Shown here in pieces: positions 1-10,739 of a stretch of 64,000 bases of DNA. The notes under the pieces are model-generated. The model was not told the origin of the DNA and ran no database searches. It saw only the letters and a program-made list of their open reading frames with translations. A program made the translations under genes and the position numbers. Numbering within the stretch: position 1 is the stretch's first letter; the number at the start of each line of letters is the position of its first letter. Location of the stretch: assembly GCA_008704415.1 (NCBI GenBank), contig VXIS01000239.1:1-64000 (forward strand), given 5' to 3'. This DNA comes from Sphaerosporella brunnea (lineage: Eukaryota > Ascomycota > Pezizomycetes > Pezizales > Pyronemataceae).

Positions 1-606
1 GATCGATGCACAGTGCCTTGCACAAAGATTTGTGGTCTTCGTGCACTGCCAGCTTTCTGGCCTTCTTTTTGGGCACGGCGGCGTCCTGGTGGCTGTCCTG
101 CTGCTGCTGGGCATGCACAACCTGCTGAACAGCATTTTTCTGCTGGTCGACGTAAGTAGCAGCCTGATTGATTACTGGATGGGCTTTAGGCTGTGCCATC
201 AAGTTCAAGCCTGGTTGAAGTTAGCAAATGCAGCGGGGAACATGCTAAAACGACATACCTTGTTCATAGCCTTCACGGGCTATGGAGGCCAACGTCGCAT
301 GCTGCATAGCTAAAAGCGCTTGGTGATGCTCAAACAATTTGAACCCGTTCGGACGACTTCAGAAACAAGACATTAATTAGCATTGAGCATCGGAAATTAT
401 GAAGTTTGGAAGTCTTACCCTTAAACAAAAAAAGTCACGCCTCGAGGTTAGGCAGTCTCAACCTTCCACTTCCTTGATAGGACCCCGCAGTCTTCCTTAT
501 GATATTGAGCTTGGCCCCTCTTTTCCTTGAAGAAGGAACGTCCTCAGGGTTGTTCCAAGACTCATCGACGACGGTAATTCGATTATGCTCCTCGAGGTCT
601 CTTTGT
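1..606 (-). pseudogene. distal copy of a tandemly duplicated unknown gene, cut by the window edge
   Basis: On the minus strand the first 112 bases encode a glutamine- and lysine-rich peptide (HAQQQQDSHQDAAVPKKK and so on) that matches, in the same frame, the peptide encoded around 690-790. That shared frame shows the minus strand is the coding one. Upstream pieces (in the minus sense) include EDVPSSRKRGAKL near 508-560, which aligns with EDVSQSRERGDKL in the neighbouring copy near 1215-1260. Splice donors of the form AGGTAAG occur at matching places. I see frame breaks between these pieces, so it is either a decayed copy or has exons I cannot place. No family recognised. The gene continues beyond position 1. 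Confidence 0.4.
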
Positions 607-1290
607 GCCGAAACTCTTCAGACGTTCTTGACGTAAGCACGAAGCTCGCCCATCGTGACGCGATCCTTGGGGTCGATACACAGTGCCTTGCACGAAGATT
701 TGTGGTCTTCGTGCCGTGCCAGCTTTCTGCCCTTCTTTTTGGGTACGGCGGCGTCCTGGTGGCTGTCCTGCTGCTGCTGCTGGGCATGCACAACCTGCTG
801 AACAGCATTTGTCTGCTGGTCGACGTAAGTAGCAGCCTGATTGATTTTGATTACTGGATGGGCTTCAGGCTGTGCCATCAAGTTCAAGCCTGGTTAAAGT
901 TAGCAAATGCAGCTGGGAACATGCTAAAACGACATACCTTGTTCATAGCCTTCACGGGCCATGGAGGCCAACGTCGCATGCTGCATAGCTAAAAGCGCCT
1001 GGTGATGCTCAAACAAGTTGAACCCGTTCGGACGACTTCAGAAACAAGAAATTAGCATCGGATATGAAAAATGATGACGTTCGGAAGTCTTACCTTTCCG
1101 CAAAAGGTGTCATGAAGATGTCACGCCAGTCTGAACCAAATATGGTTTCGGAAGCTTGGCCTGTTTCTTCATGAACGCGATGGATTCCAACCGGTGCTCG
1201 AAATTTCGAAGGCAAGTGTCGAGCTTGTCCCCTCTTTCTCTCGACTGAGAGACGTCCTCGGGGGTGTCTCAAGGCTCGGAATCAACCTTC
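1..1290. repeat. imperfect tandem duplication, unit about 670-700 bp
   Basis: Positions 1-420 match about 671-1100 closely, beginning with the shared string cacagtgccttgcac. The match resumes at about 508-575 against 1211-1275. The offset grows from 670 to about 703 through small indels. The duplication carries part of the minus-strand gene described above. Confidence 0.8.
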
Positions 1291-1560
1291 GGAAGAAGTG
1301 GTTGGTGAAAGCGGGATCCGTGAGCACTTGGATGGGAAGTTCAGATCAGACTCTTTCCGGGAGTGAGCTTGCTCGAAATCGACTTCGTTGACGAGGGTGA
1401 TCTGAGGTTCCGGAAGCTTGGCTGTCGGCAGATAGTCGAACAACTTCGGCACGTTAGTTCTGGTATCATCATCGATAACGTAGCAGTCACCATGGAATCT
1501 TACCTTTCTATGCCAACCAGCGCTAAGCCCAGTCGAGTTTTCCGTCTGTTGTGGTAGCAA
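618..1560 (-). pseudogene. proximal copy of the duplicated unknown gene, multi-exon, probably frameshifted
   Basis: The last two exons join cleanly. An exon near 952-1029 encoding FNLFEHHQALLAMQHATLA ends with a GTATGT donor. After a short intron it continues in phase as GLNLMAQPEAHPVIKIN, a glutamine stretch, the basic block PKKKGRK, and a stop at 618. Earlier segments read LFDYLPTAKLPEPQITLVNE (about 1380-1440), VLTDPAFTNHFFRRLIPSL (about 1275-1335) and DKLDTCLRNFEHRLESIAF (about 1165-1220). These look like protein but lie in different frames without convincing introns between them, one shift falling at a C run near 1264. That suggests decay. The product is unknown; the basic block could be a nuclear signal. 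Confidence 0.4.
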
Positions 1561-1735
1561 GAATGTCGCGAGTAAACGTGCTGAGATCCACCTTGTCGGA
1601 AGACGTGATCGCCGTAGACTTGTCGCGGTAGAGTGGTTAGCACGAGCTCGAAGGGGGTCGATCAGTTTCGCTGCTGGATGTCGGTGGAGATGGGTTTGCG
1701 TACGCGAAAGCTTGCATGCAGCGCGACGGCGTATT

Positions 1736-1793
1736 GGGGAAATGATTGGGATGGGGAAGTGAAGGGGAAATGATTGGGATGGGGAAGTGAAGG
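1736..1793. repeat. two-copy minisatellite, unit about 28 bp
   Basis: The G-rich unit containing gaaatgattgggatgggg occurs twice head to tail. Related GGGGA-rich sequence recurs near 2030-2075. Confidence 0.75.
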
Positions 1794-2288
1794 GGATCGC
1801 GATCGCTGTGGCACTTACTTGACCGCGAACGCGGGGTGTGGTGGGATTAAGGGGAGGGGGGTAGTTGAAGAGGAAAGAAGGTTGTGAAGGTTAAGGGAAG
1901 AGGAGGGTGAGGGTGGTGGTGGCAGTAGTTAAAGGAAGCAGCGAGGACAGGGAAGGATTCGGTCTCGGCGGAATCGAGGAACCACGAAGCAAGTTGCCTT
2001 CCTCGTCACCGCAGATGAGAGGGCACGGCGGGGGAGTGATTGGGAGGGGAAGTGATTGGGGAGGGGAACTGACTGGGAAGAGAGGGCGCCGACGAAGGGC
2101 AAGGAGATCGCGATCGCGGTGATGGTGAGAGATACTTACTTCTTTACCGCGAGCGCGGGAAGAGGTGGGGGTGTTGATCAAAGAAGGCGGAGGAGATGGT
2201 AGTCGTAATATAACTAAAGCAAGAGGAGGTTGTGGGGTTAAAGGAAGAGAAGGGTGGTGGTAGCAGTGGATGAACGAAGCCCCGACGA

Positions 2289-2377
2289 CGGGAAGGGTTT
2301 GGAATTGAAATCGATAGCGGGAAGGGTTTGGAATTGAAATCGATAGCGGGAAGGGTTTGGGGTTGAAATCGATAGCG
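2289..2377. repeat. three-copy minisatellite, unit 29 bp
   Basis: Three head-to-tail copies of a 29-bp unit with core gggtttggaattgaaatcga. The third copy carries GG in place of AA. There is no coding interpretation that I trust. Confidence 0.85.
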
Positions 2378-2399
2378 GGGAGCACCTCCCCTGCGTGCG

Positions 2400-5170
2400 C
2401 CAAGGTGAAGGAAGGAAAGATGGAGGAGATGTGGAAGCAGCGCTGTCGAGGGGTCCCACAAGATGAAGTTCGAGTGATTTCTCGTGACACCGCGAATCGG
2501 TGCAAGCCGTCGGCACATCCCGTCAGCCCTACCGGGAAGGGAAGCTACCCGTTCACGTGCAAGCTGTGCTCTGCATGCAGGCGGCAGAAGAACTTGGATG
2601 TGTATCCAGGTGATTTATTTTGATCGAGAAATTTCGGAAATGAAGATACATGGCAAACGAAAGAAAAGCAACCCTCGCCTGGCCATGATTCGACCTGGAT
2701 TTCCAGCGCTGCGCCGATGGCGTAGTCACCCTATGAACATCGCAAGCGTAATTGCTGGCCTTGACCTGTGCTCAATCGATATCACCAAACGATGTATCTG
2801 AGCAACTTTCCTGTTCGCATCTGTGTGCTTCCCTTGTCCGTGACAGTTCAACAAACGTCCATCCAACCGGCGCCCCATGGAAAACCGTTTCCCAGGGACG
2901 GCTTCTTATTCTTGTCGTTTTCAAACCATCGATATTTGGCACCTATATTACTGTCAGCGCGTGGAACTTTGTAGCATCAATAGCCGTCAAATACATACCG
3001 CAAGTATATCCTTTGTAAATCTAGATGCTTCCATCAGCCATTCTTGATCTGAATCCGGTGCTTTATCAGGTCCCTCCGGGCCCTTATCGGCCCGCGAAGA
3101 TTCCGCGGACATCCCAACGCTGCGATTTGTCTTCTCGATCTCCTGCCACTTCTTCCCCAACCATCACTTCTTCAGCCTGAACCATAAGTCGTGGGCGATA
3201 ACCCTTATCCTCAACACTTCTCTTCAGTTCCGCCACCGCCATCTAAAGCCCGGGGGCTTCGCTCATCCCTTTATCATCGCCGATCAGCGACAGTCCGCAG
3301 GCCTGCCGTCGAGCCGTTGATAAAGCCGTCCCAAAACCTATTCCCGACGCCAATCGCACAGTCCAGTGTCCGCACTGACACACGTGAGCAAGAGTGTCAG
3401 GTGATGAAATCCTGGCTCATGGCGTCGGGCATACTTGAGCGTAGCACAGCCATCGAAAGCCGGAGCTCAAACCGCAGCATTTGGCTTGCGTAGTAGGCTG
3501 GGGCGGAGGCGATAGTTGCACTTGAACAGCCTTAATCGATGAGCTGATGGAGGATGTGTCGTCGAGATTCGCGCGTGTTTTAGTCTTGCTGTCTTTTCCA
3601 GTCGGCGAGGAGTTGACAGGGCTATGAAGAGGGCTTACATCTATCGTTCCAGTCCTCGGCTGGGAGAAGAATAAGGCTTAGCTTTGCTCAAAGTGAGTCA
3701 TTCAGTTGGCATCGGAAGAAGTAGGAAACATCGAATCGAAAAATCGTGGTGATCGATGAGCGGAGATGATAGGATGGTGGGTGGACTGCGGTGCTTTCGA
3801 TCTATATCACTCGTCTCGAGGGATCGATCGTTTCCGAGAATATAACCCTCGATCATCTGTCGTCTTATACCCAAGTGGGAAGCCGTACATCCACAAAGCG
3901 GAGGTAATATGAACACGTATGCTTGCTGGACGCTGCTAGAGAGCAAGCCTGCCGCCTCATAGGGGCATTCGCAAGTGCCGTCAAACGGACTGAACATCGA
4001 GAAAGTTTCGGGATCGGCTACGGAGGAGAGTAGTGTGGATCTGAGATAATGTCTTGAATAATCCGCCGTGCTTTCCGGAGACATCGTGCACCAGTACGCT
4101 CAAAACATAACATACCAGATTCGAAGTTCTTCTCGACATCACTTTGCCATCTTTCCTTTGTTGGACTGATTCTTTAGCGCACGAATAGTCGGAACTCGAT
4201 CGAGCTTAGCATCTTCGAAGGCGGCGATGCCAAAACGAGCAGCCGAGTTCCCCCACTCTTCGTATGCTTGTTCGCGATATCTAGCAGCGGTAAAACCGAA
4301 GCTTGTGGGTTGCGCCGTCTGCTTTTCGTATCTTGATCTCGTTCGTTATTTTCATCGGATCCCAGAAATGTCCAAACAAGAGTGTCGGAATGTAGGCTTA
4401 CCCAAATCCATGATCCATCTAGTGCATCCCCTCCGTAGACAAGACAAAGCTCTCACGATGGTGCGAGATCGCTCCCCTATGATCCTCTTCCCCTTCGTCA
4501 GGCCTTGTTCGAGTGCTAGAGATCAGCATCACCGTCAACCTTCTAGTAGTAGAGGCCGTGGAAGCAGTATCTCGATCCAGAAACTGTGTGAGCAACACTA
4601 GATCAGAAGTCGCATTGGTGATGGACGCCTTTGCCTTTGCCTCGAAAGGAGAGCTGTGGTCACTCGATGGGGATAGGGGCTTTGAGTAGGCAAAATGGGC
4701 GCGCCGGCGCCTGGCGAGTCGAGGCCGGCGCCGGCGCCGTGGATCATTCCGAGAGGGAGAGAGTAAAAAAGAGAGAGTAAAAAAGATGCAGTACCTCCCG
4801 TCGTGGGCGGCGGTGCTGGCGAGGGCATGACGAGGTGGTTAGGGATTTCAGGAGGGGAACTGCGATGCATCGATGGAGTAGCACAACATCCCACGCTCTC
4901 AAAAGTAAACATTACATTTCTCAAACAAAGCCGCCTTCTGGCGAACTGGATACATATCCTGGACAAGAATGTTGACAAGTCCACAGCATCTCCCTCCCCG
5001 TCCCTGCTTTTTGCCTCAACGCCTTTTGCTTTCGCGAAATCAAAAACCACAGAGCTTTCCAGACGCCAATTTCGCGAGCAGGTCTATCTGGCTAGCTCTC
5101 TTTCAAGTGCAGATCTCGCTCAGCCATACCTTGGCGTTCTTCTCGGTTATCTCCAGTAACGGCGGCCCGT
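2400..5170. other. no confident gene
   Basis: Open frames here are short and overlap on both strands. None shows recognisable motifs or closes with plausible introns. A minus-strand frame at 3698-4084 (128 aa) and one at 4598-5050 (150 aa, starting MVFDFAKAKGVEAKSRDG) are the longest, but I cannot support either as a gene. Confidence 0.4.
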
Positions 5171-5176
5171 ACGCCA

Positions 5177-5787
5177 TCACGCCCCCCTTACTTCCCCGCA
5201 CAGACATTGGGCGAATCTCGATAGCAACTGGTGGCTTCGTTCCGAACTGGTCCGGTGTAGCTTGTGCGTTTGCGGGGTTGGGCAGATGTCACGACTTCTG
5301 GAATGCCTGCACGCGAAGCGCATGGCGGTGAGAAGTCGAGAGGTGTTTGAATTGGGCTCCTCGGGGTGAACTCTCTGCGTGACATAGCTTTGAGACCTCA
5401 AAAGCAGCTTCACGATGCTCCTCTCAGGAGACAAAGCTCTAACAAGAGCACAACAGACCAAATCTCCTTCAAGTGTGCTCCTGTTGGAGATGCAGCTCCT
5501 CACGCATCTCCAGCTGCACGAGATGTGTGTAGTGAAAGTGAAATCCCTGATCGTTCCTGCAGCAAAGAAGTGATTCGGAATATTGCGAGCGACGGGAAAT
5601 GGATCATCATCGAGCTTGTGACGTGGTGATGATAGCGAAGTCGAGATCTGAAACGATCAGCAAGTGAGATATAACGACATTGCCAAAGAAGCCCACTCAC
5701 GACGATAGCTAGGACCACATATACGTCCTCGCGCCGAACGTTTCCGCTCCGGAACGACGCATCGATGAGAAGCTTGTGGGAAGCCAC
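5177..5787 (-). CDS. candidate two-exon gene, unknown product
   Basis: A minus-strand ATG at 5787 starts MASHKLLIDASFRSGNVRRE. A canonical intron (GTGAGT donor, GCTGAT branch, TTTCAG acceptor, about 5651-5703) follows. The next exon is then open down to a stop at 5177, with no recognised motif. A coiled-coil-like peptide (LVQLEMREELHLQQEHT) appears in another frame near 5475-5525. The true reading may therefore involve a further splice or a frameshift. The clean intron is the only support. Confidence 0.25.
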
Positions 5788-5829
5788 ATTCCCGAACGTC
5801 CGATCAATCTAAACATAGCAAATCGTTCA

Positions 5830-6550
5830 TCAAAAGTCGTCTGGTAAGTCCATCGCGCTCGGAGCGGAGCGCGGTCCGCGCGCACTGTGACTGTGTCTCA
5901 GGCGCATCGAAAAAATTCTCCAAGGTCTTGTGCAAAAACGGATCGAGAACCATCGTCTCCTTTCATCAGGGTGGGTATTCGGAACCGGGCCAAGCTCCAG
6001 TGGTGAAGAGAAGAGAGAGTGGTGCGCGTGAGCGCGCACCATCGTGAAGGGAGAAAAGAAGCAGCTTCGTTAATAGTAGGCTGGCCATGGATGCGTCGAA
6101 CTTGCGCCTCGAAAGCCAGCGAAATCATGGCGGTATGTGGATGCTCTCGACAGGCGTCCTCTCCGTGAATCGTCGCCAAAGAATTCAAAGGAGTCGAAAT
6201 CTCGAATGGGCGCCTCACAAAACCCAAGCCTGGCCGCCGACCATGAAAGGGAGGGAGTCACCTTTCCTCAATCCTGACCATCCTGGCCATCCACCAACAA
6301 CATCATCGTTTTTTCTTCCGCTTCCCAATTCCTTCCCTTGCTCCTGGCGTCTTTTGCTCTTGGAATCGCGTCATTTGTTCCTGCCGTCATGTGGGTGCTG
6401 CCGCTCGAGCTGGCGGGGAGCTCTGATCGGTTGGGAAATACAGCTGCTGTGTGATAGGTTTCCCTCAGCCACGCAATGTTCTCCCTTTTTTTCCTCTGAT
6501 CTTTTGTGGGACTCACTTGCTTCAAGGGAGATCTAGGCGGTCAATAGAAG
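5830..6550. other. no confident gene
   Basis: Overlapping minus-strand frames of 63-109 aa at 5830-6261 and a plus frame at 6087-6536 have no recognisable features. Confidence 0.35.
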
Positions 6551-6553
6551 TCC

Positions 6554-7219
6554 TTGGCTGTCTTCGCTCGCAGCCGCTATAGCTCTTCACTTGCAACGTC
6601 GGGTTCCTCCCTGCGGATGGATGCATTCTACACCTTCAACGCAACCACCACCACCGCCGCCTCCTCTCTTCTCGTTTTAGGGCGAACGATCCGGCGACAG
6701 CGTTCTCTACGCCGGCTAGCTACAACTGCCACCAAAATGATCGTGGTGCCCAGCTCCGAGGAGCTGTGTTCACAACAGAACATATTCATGCAGCTACTCT
6801 TAACTGCGGAGAACGATGAAAGGGTATCTACTCTACCTTCTGAGTTTGAGAGCTCCGACCGCATACTCACGATAGAGAGCGAACGGAATCGCCTATATCT
6901 ACTCTTCGTGGGCTCTACATCTAGGCCTTGGATCTTCAGGGTCCGCGCACCAATTACTCATCCACACCATCTTCAACGCATTTTTTGCCTCTCGTCGAGA
7001 AATCGCCGCTGGAGAAAGGGATCTGAAGACGAAGCAAGTAATTCGTTTCTGTCCAGCATTGGTAAATACTGTAAAGCACTTTCTACAGGACGTCATGGCA
7101 AAGGTTTATTCGAGAGTAAATCTAACTACATCTTGATAGGCGAAAATCTACTGAACCTTCCATCCCAACGCCACGCGCTCGGGAGGGAGCACAGTGTGCG
7201 GATGCCGGCACAAGCATAA
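6554..7219 (+). CDS. possible hypothetical protein
   Basis: This frame is open for 221 codons but begins at a non-ATG codon. The stretch after the internal ATG at 6737 (MIVVPSSEELCSQQNIFMQL) looks more protein-like than the serine/arginine-rich flanks. No domain, signal peptide or intron evidence was found. It may be chance. Confidence 0.2.
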   Translation: MAVFARSRYSSSLATSGSSLRMDAFYTFNATTTTAASSLLVLGRTIRRQRSLRRLATTATKMIVVPSSEELCSQQNIFMQLLLTAENDERVSTLPSEFESSDRILTIESERNRLYLLFVGSTSRPWIFRVRAPITHPHHLQRIFCLSSRNRRWRKGSEDEASNSFLSSIGKYCKALSTGRHGKGLFESKSNYILIGENLLNLPSQRHALGREHSVRMPAQA

Positions 7220-8240
7220 CCAATAACTATGCAGATATTGAGCAACGTCAGGATCTCTGATAGCCGAGTCCACAGGCAATTATTGTAAGCCCAAACCCAA
7301 TTGCCTTATCGCTTATTTTCATGCCAGGGAGCGGGAGATCAACGCATCATTATATAACGAAATTGTAGCAGTTCTGTAATATCGAAAAAAGCGTAAAGTT
7401 ACAAATTTTGCCAAAAGGGAAAAAAATGCAATCTAGAGTTTTTTTTTTTTTGATTTTTTTTGATTTTTTTGTTTTGTTTTGATGATTTTCGTGATTTTTT
7501 GGCGGTTTTTTCTGCTCGGAACCGATGTGAAAATTGTGGTTTCCGTTTGTTTCTTGATTTTGTCGAATCCCAACAGCTTTACGAAGCTCCGGGGGGTTTC
7601 TCACGTGGTTTGTGTTCCGCGGTGCTCAATCAGTACTTGTGTTTGTTGGCGGAACCGGGTCCGGACGGGTGTCCAAGAGCTCTTTTGATTGGTGAGGCCG
7701 TCCGGAGCTGCGATGAGAGACTTTGCTGGTACAAAAGGGAATATGGAATGACTGGGCAATTTCACCCACAAGAAAAGTCACTTTCAAAGAGGGAAAGTGC
7801 GCCCAGCTGTGTGCAGTCAAGCAGGAAATATAACCGGAGCTGGCAAGCTATTAGCTAAGCTAGATTGTTTTGGGGGGGGGGGGGGGCGGAAGGAGACCAT
7901 TCCTGGTTTCCACGCTTCGCCAACACTTATACTCCTTATACCTCCCCCACCACGAAAAAAACCATTCAGCTTCCGGTCTGATAGTCGGAAGGAACATCTA
8001 TTAGCATTCGCACACGGCCGCCGCCACCGCTGCCGCCGCCGCCGCCGCCGTTAATTGAGAGACTCGTCTGCTCGACTTTCAGATTACCGCTCGACTGACA
8101 TTGACACTTGACATCCCCGACAGAAACCGAACTGCACAACCAACATCCCAATCTTTTCAGCAACGCCGAACTGCACCACCAAACATCCCGATCTTTTCAG
8201 AAACGCAAGAGTTCCTTGATAAAATACGCGTGGCCTATAC
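7220..8240. other. no gene seen; T-rich tract, G run and short tandem repeats
   Basis: 7436-7510 is a T-rich tract that yields spurious open frames. A run of 14 G sits near 7871-7884. A GCC-rich stretch ends near 8050. At about 8123-8208 a unit of about 40 bp containing catcccaatcttttcag occurs twice. Confidence 0.6.
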
Positions 8241-8247
8241 ATTTAAG

Positions 8248-8491
8248 CAACAAAAGACGAACAGACTCGGACGCTGTCAGTCCCCTTCACCAGCAGTCAC
8301 TGGGCCTTCTCGTTTCATCGAAGGGTAAACGTCAAGCGCGTACGGTTCGAAGTCGACAAGGGGTCCGAACACTTGTTGTTGAATCCGTCCAATCTCATCG
8401 TCGCCGCTGGAACTGTCTTATCGGTGTGCGGGTTCAGCCACGTGTGCGAGACGGGACGGGACGTCATCATCAATTGCAAACGGATCGCCGG
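8248..8491 (+). CDS. candidate internal exon upstream of the kinase gene
   Basis: One frame from about 8248 reads TKDEQTRTLSVPFTSSHWAF through RVRFEVDKGSEHLLLNPSNL to VCETGRDVIINCKRIAG. It ends at a GTATGT donor at 8491. Its composition is protein-like and it lies 170 bp before the first ATG of the kinase frame. I could not find an acceptor that joins it in phase to the kinase without a stop. It may be a separate decayed gene or a missed 5-prime exon. No family recognised. Confidence 0.25.
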
Positions 8492-8664
8492 TATGTAGCC
8501 TTCGAAGTGCAGTGTCCGTGCGAGGCGAGGTGCTGATTTAGTTGGCCGGGACATAGTCCGTTTCCGTGTCTCTCGCTAGACACGGGTCCGATTCGACAAC
8601 TAGCCGCATTCTGGTACCCGAACGCGAAGCCGAGCACCAGCTCGGTCTAAAACGGTCGCCGGAA

Positions 8665-9855
8665 ATGAAGGACCCGTTTTATCGTTCGATCGAAAAGGAG
8701 TCACGCCTCCAATCGGAATCGAACTATTCACAGTCTTCTGTTAGTACCAAAGGCCCCTCCTCCTCCGAGAAGGTGGAGGCAGCTCTCCTCGGTCCTGGGA
8801 GAGAACATAGACAGCTCGGGTCACCCCAGCCGAATAGTTCCAACCAAGGAACAAACCCTCCCGTACTGCTGCAGGCAGAGTACTTCGTTGAGATTGATGG
8901 AAGCTGGGAGAATCGTCCGGCTGCTGAAGCTGAAATATCGCCCGTCATGATGGCCCAGGGCCAGCACGGAAAGTTGTTCCACGCAAAACTGTTTGTTCCA
9001 GGACAATCGAGTGCGATTCCATGCGTGGCCAAGAGACTCCTCCATCACGATGGGGACGTAAGGGCGAGCGTGGATAGCGAGATTCAGAACTTGCGGGCAG
9101 TCCTGGGGATACCAGGATGCAATCAAATCCTTGGCAAAGCCGTCGACGGATCCGAGACCTACATCTTGTTAAAGAAAGAAGGGGAAAGCTTGGGAAACCT
9201 CATGAAAAGCGACAACAACCTTAACTCCGCTCTTACTCTCGACAAGATCCTCGAATACGGCGAGTTTCTTTTCAAAACTGTTAAGAGGATCCACGACAAG
9301 AGCTTCGTACATTTGGATATAAAACCTGATAATGTCCTCCGCACCCTCGACGGGAAAAAACCCCTCCTCTGCGATTTCGGAAGCCTTCGTTCCAGCCGTA
9401 AAAATCCTTTGAGAGAGGCATGCTGGAGCGAATATGCGCCCCCCGGAGAACCGAGCGGGAAGCCGTGCGATGTGGTCGGCATCGGGTCCACTGTTGTAGA
9501 GTTGTTGGTATGGAAGTTGTTCGGAGCTCATGAAATTACGGCCTTTGCTCTCAAGCGGAAACGTGAACGACAGAAGAACGGCGAGACTAATCGAACGCCG
9601 TACTTTGTTTTTAATCCGAAGCAAGATCCCCCGGGTGTGATGCAGTGTTCGTTGAAGAGACTTGGTTATGTGATGACCAAGGAGCTCGCGATGCTGGTCG
9701 GAGAGAACTTGGCATTTGTGGTATCGAAGAAAATCGTCACCGTCTTAACGGGAATGCTCGACGTCGACTCAAAAACTCGTCTCTCGATGAACTTTGTAGT
9801 AAAGCGCTGGTCGGAGGCTATATCTATTTTACGAAGGTTAGTGAAGCGCCCTTAA
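8665..9855 (+). CDS. divergent protein kinase-like protein
   Basis: The frame opens before 8566, but its first ATG is at 8665, giving about 396 aa. The N-terminal ~75 residues are serine-rich and probably disordered. The catalytic hallmarks follow in order: the nucleotide-binding lysine in CVAKRLL (codon at 9031), an alpha-C type glutamate in VDSEIQNL, the catalytic loop HLDIKPDNVL (codon for H at 9310, an HRD variant with leucine), the metal-binding DFG in CDFGS (9373) and a degenerate APE segment YAPPGE. CDVVGIGSTVVELL matches subdomain IX. All key residues for phosphotransfer are present, so activity is likely, but substrate and subfamily are unknown. The glycine-rich loop is weak (GQHGKLF). 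Ser/Thr specificity is inferred from the KPDN loop. Confidence 0.75.
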   Translation: MKDPFYRSIEKESRLQSESNYSQSSVSTKGPSSSEKVEAALLGPGREHRQLGSPQPNSSNQGTNPPVLLQAEYFVEIDGSWENRPAAEAEISPVMMAQGQHGKLFHAKLFVPGQSSAIPCVAKRLLHHDGDVRASVDSEIQNLRAVLGIPGCNQILGKAVDGSETYILLKKEGESLGNLMKSDNNLNSALTLDKILEYGEFLFKTVKRIHDKSFVHLDIKPDNVLRTLDGKKPLLCDFGSLRSSRKNPLREACWSEYAPPGEPSGKPCDVVGIGSTVVELLVWKLFGAHEITAFALKRKRERQKNGETNRTPYFVFNPKQDPPGVMQCSLKRLGYVMTKELAMLVGENLAFVVSKKIVTVLTGMLDVDSKTRLSMNFVVKRWSEAISILRRLVKRP

Positions 9856-9946
9856 TTGTTGTACAAGCTGAAACCAACATAGGAAAAGGGGTGCCCACCA
9901 ACGACTCAACAGACTACCACAGCGCCTGACGACGCAGTGCTTTTGT

Positions 9947-10731
9947 GTGCACGATATCAGAGGAAATCTCCCAATGGTTGATACTCCTTTGGTTCCATTG
10001 CTATGGACGAATCAAGTTTCCACACGAGATATGAAGAGTGGAAAGTTGACCATCCGCGATACGCTTCAACTCTTCCCGACTGAAAATACCCAACCAGCCC
10101 CGCAAAGCCTATTCATATATCCTCACAGGTCCCCAGCGGGACCCAGCCCCGTGAAACCTGGCTGGCTGGTGGCCTGCCACCGCCAGATGAATAACTTCGC
10201 GGCGCGGCTCCGGGTGGATGTGCCTTACGAGTTTTCGCTGGCAGTGATCGTTCGGAACGGGATGGTATCTGACGCTCGGATTTCTCTGGGAAACCCAGCT
10301 CGTCGCGCTGGAGATGTGTGAGTATTACGAGCGCCTGATCTGACTGAAACAGAGCTGACGGCCTGAATAGGGGAATGGAAGAAGGCTTACTCCTAGAGCC
10401 TGGCGCTGGACGAAACGACCAATTGGCTATCGCTGGTAGAAGGCCGCTGAATCCTCAACAATCCGAAGACACCAATGCATCGCCGCCACCGGCCAGCAGT
10501 ACCCAGAATATTGAAGTAAAATTTGTCCTCGTCCCACGAGCGCACGGTACCGATATCGATCTCGTATGGCACATCTATTCGCCGGCCGGCTGGACGGAAA
10601 TCCTCCAGAATCGCAGAAACGATCAAAATAAACGGCATCGCCGCCATTCGATATCACTCGTCCTGTTGGTTTGGATGGCATGGCTCTCCGCGTTTTGCTG
10701 TTTGTTGGCCATGGTTTCGTGGCTTCGGTAA
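9947..10731 (+). CDS. hypothetical protein with a C-terminal membrane anchor, two exons
   Basis: Exons 9947-10317 and 10371-10731 are separated by a 53-nt intron with GTGAGT donor, GCTGAC branch and AATAG acceptor. The phase closes exactly and gives 243 aa. The body is polar (KPGWLVACHRQMNNFAARLR, VEFSLAVIV-type segments) with no recognised domain. The C-terminus has a basic stretch (QNRRNDQNKRHRRHS), then about 22 hydrophobic residues (ISLVLLVWMAWLSAFCCLLA) and a very short tail. That arrangement suggests a tail-anchored or single-pass membrane protein with its N-terminus in the cytosol. It lies 91 bp after the kinase stop, same strand. The start could be further upstream. Confidence 0.5.
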
Positions 10732-10739
10732 TTGTATAC

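Noticed and set aside
7430..7604. Phe/Lys-rich frames
   Set aside because: Produced by the T-rich tract; low complexity only.
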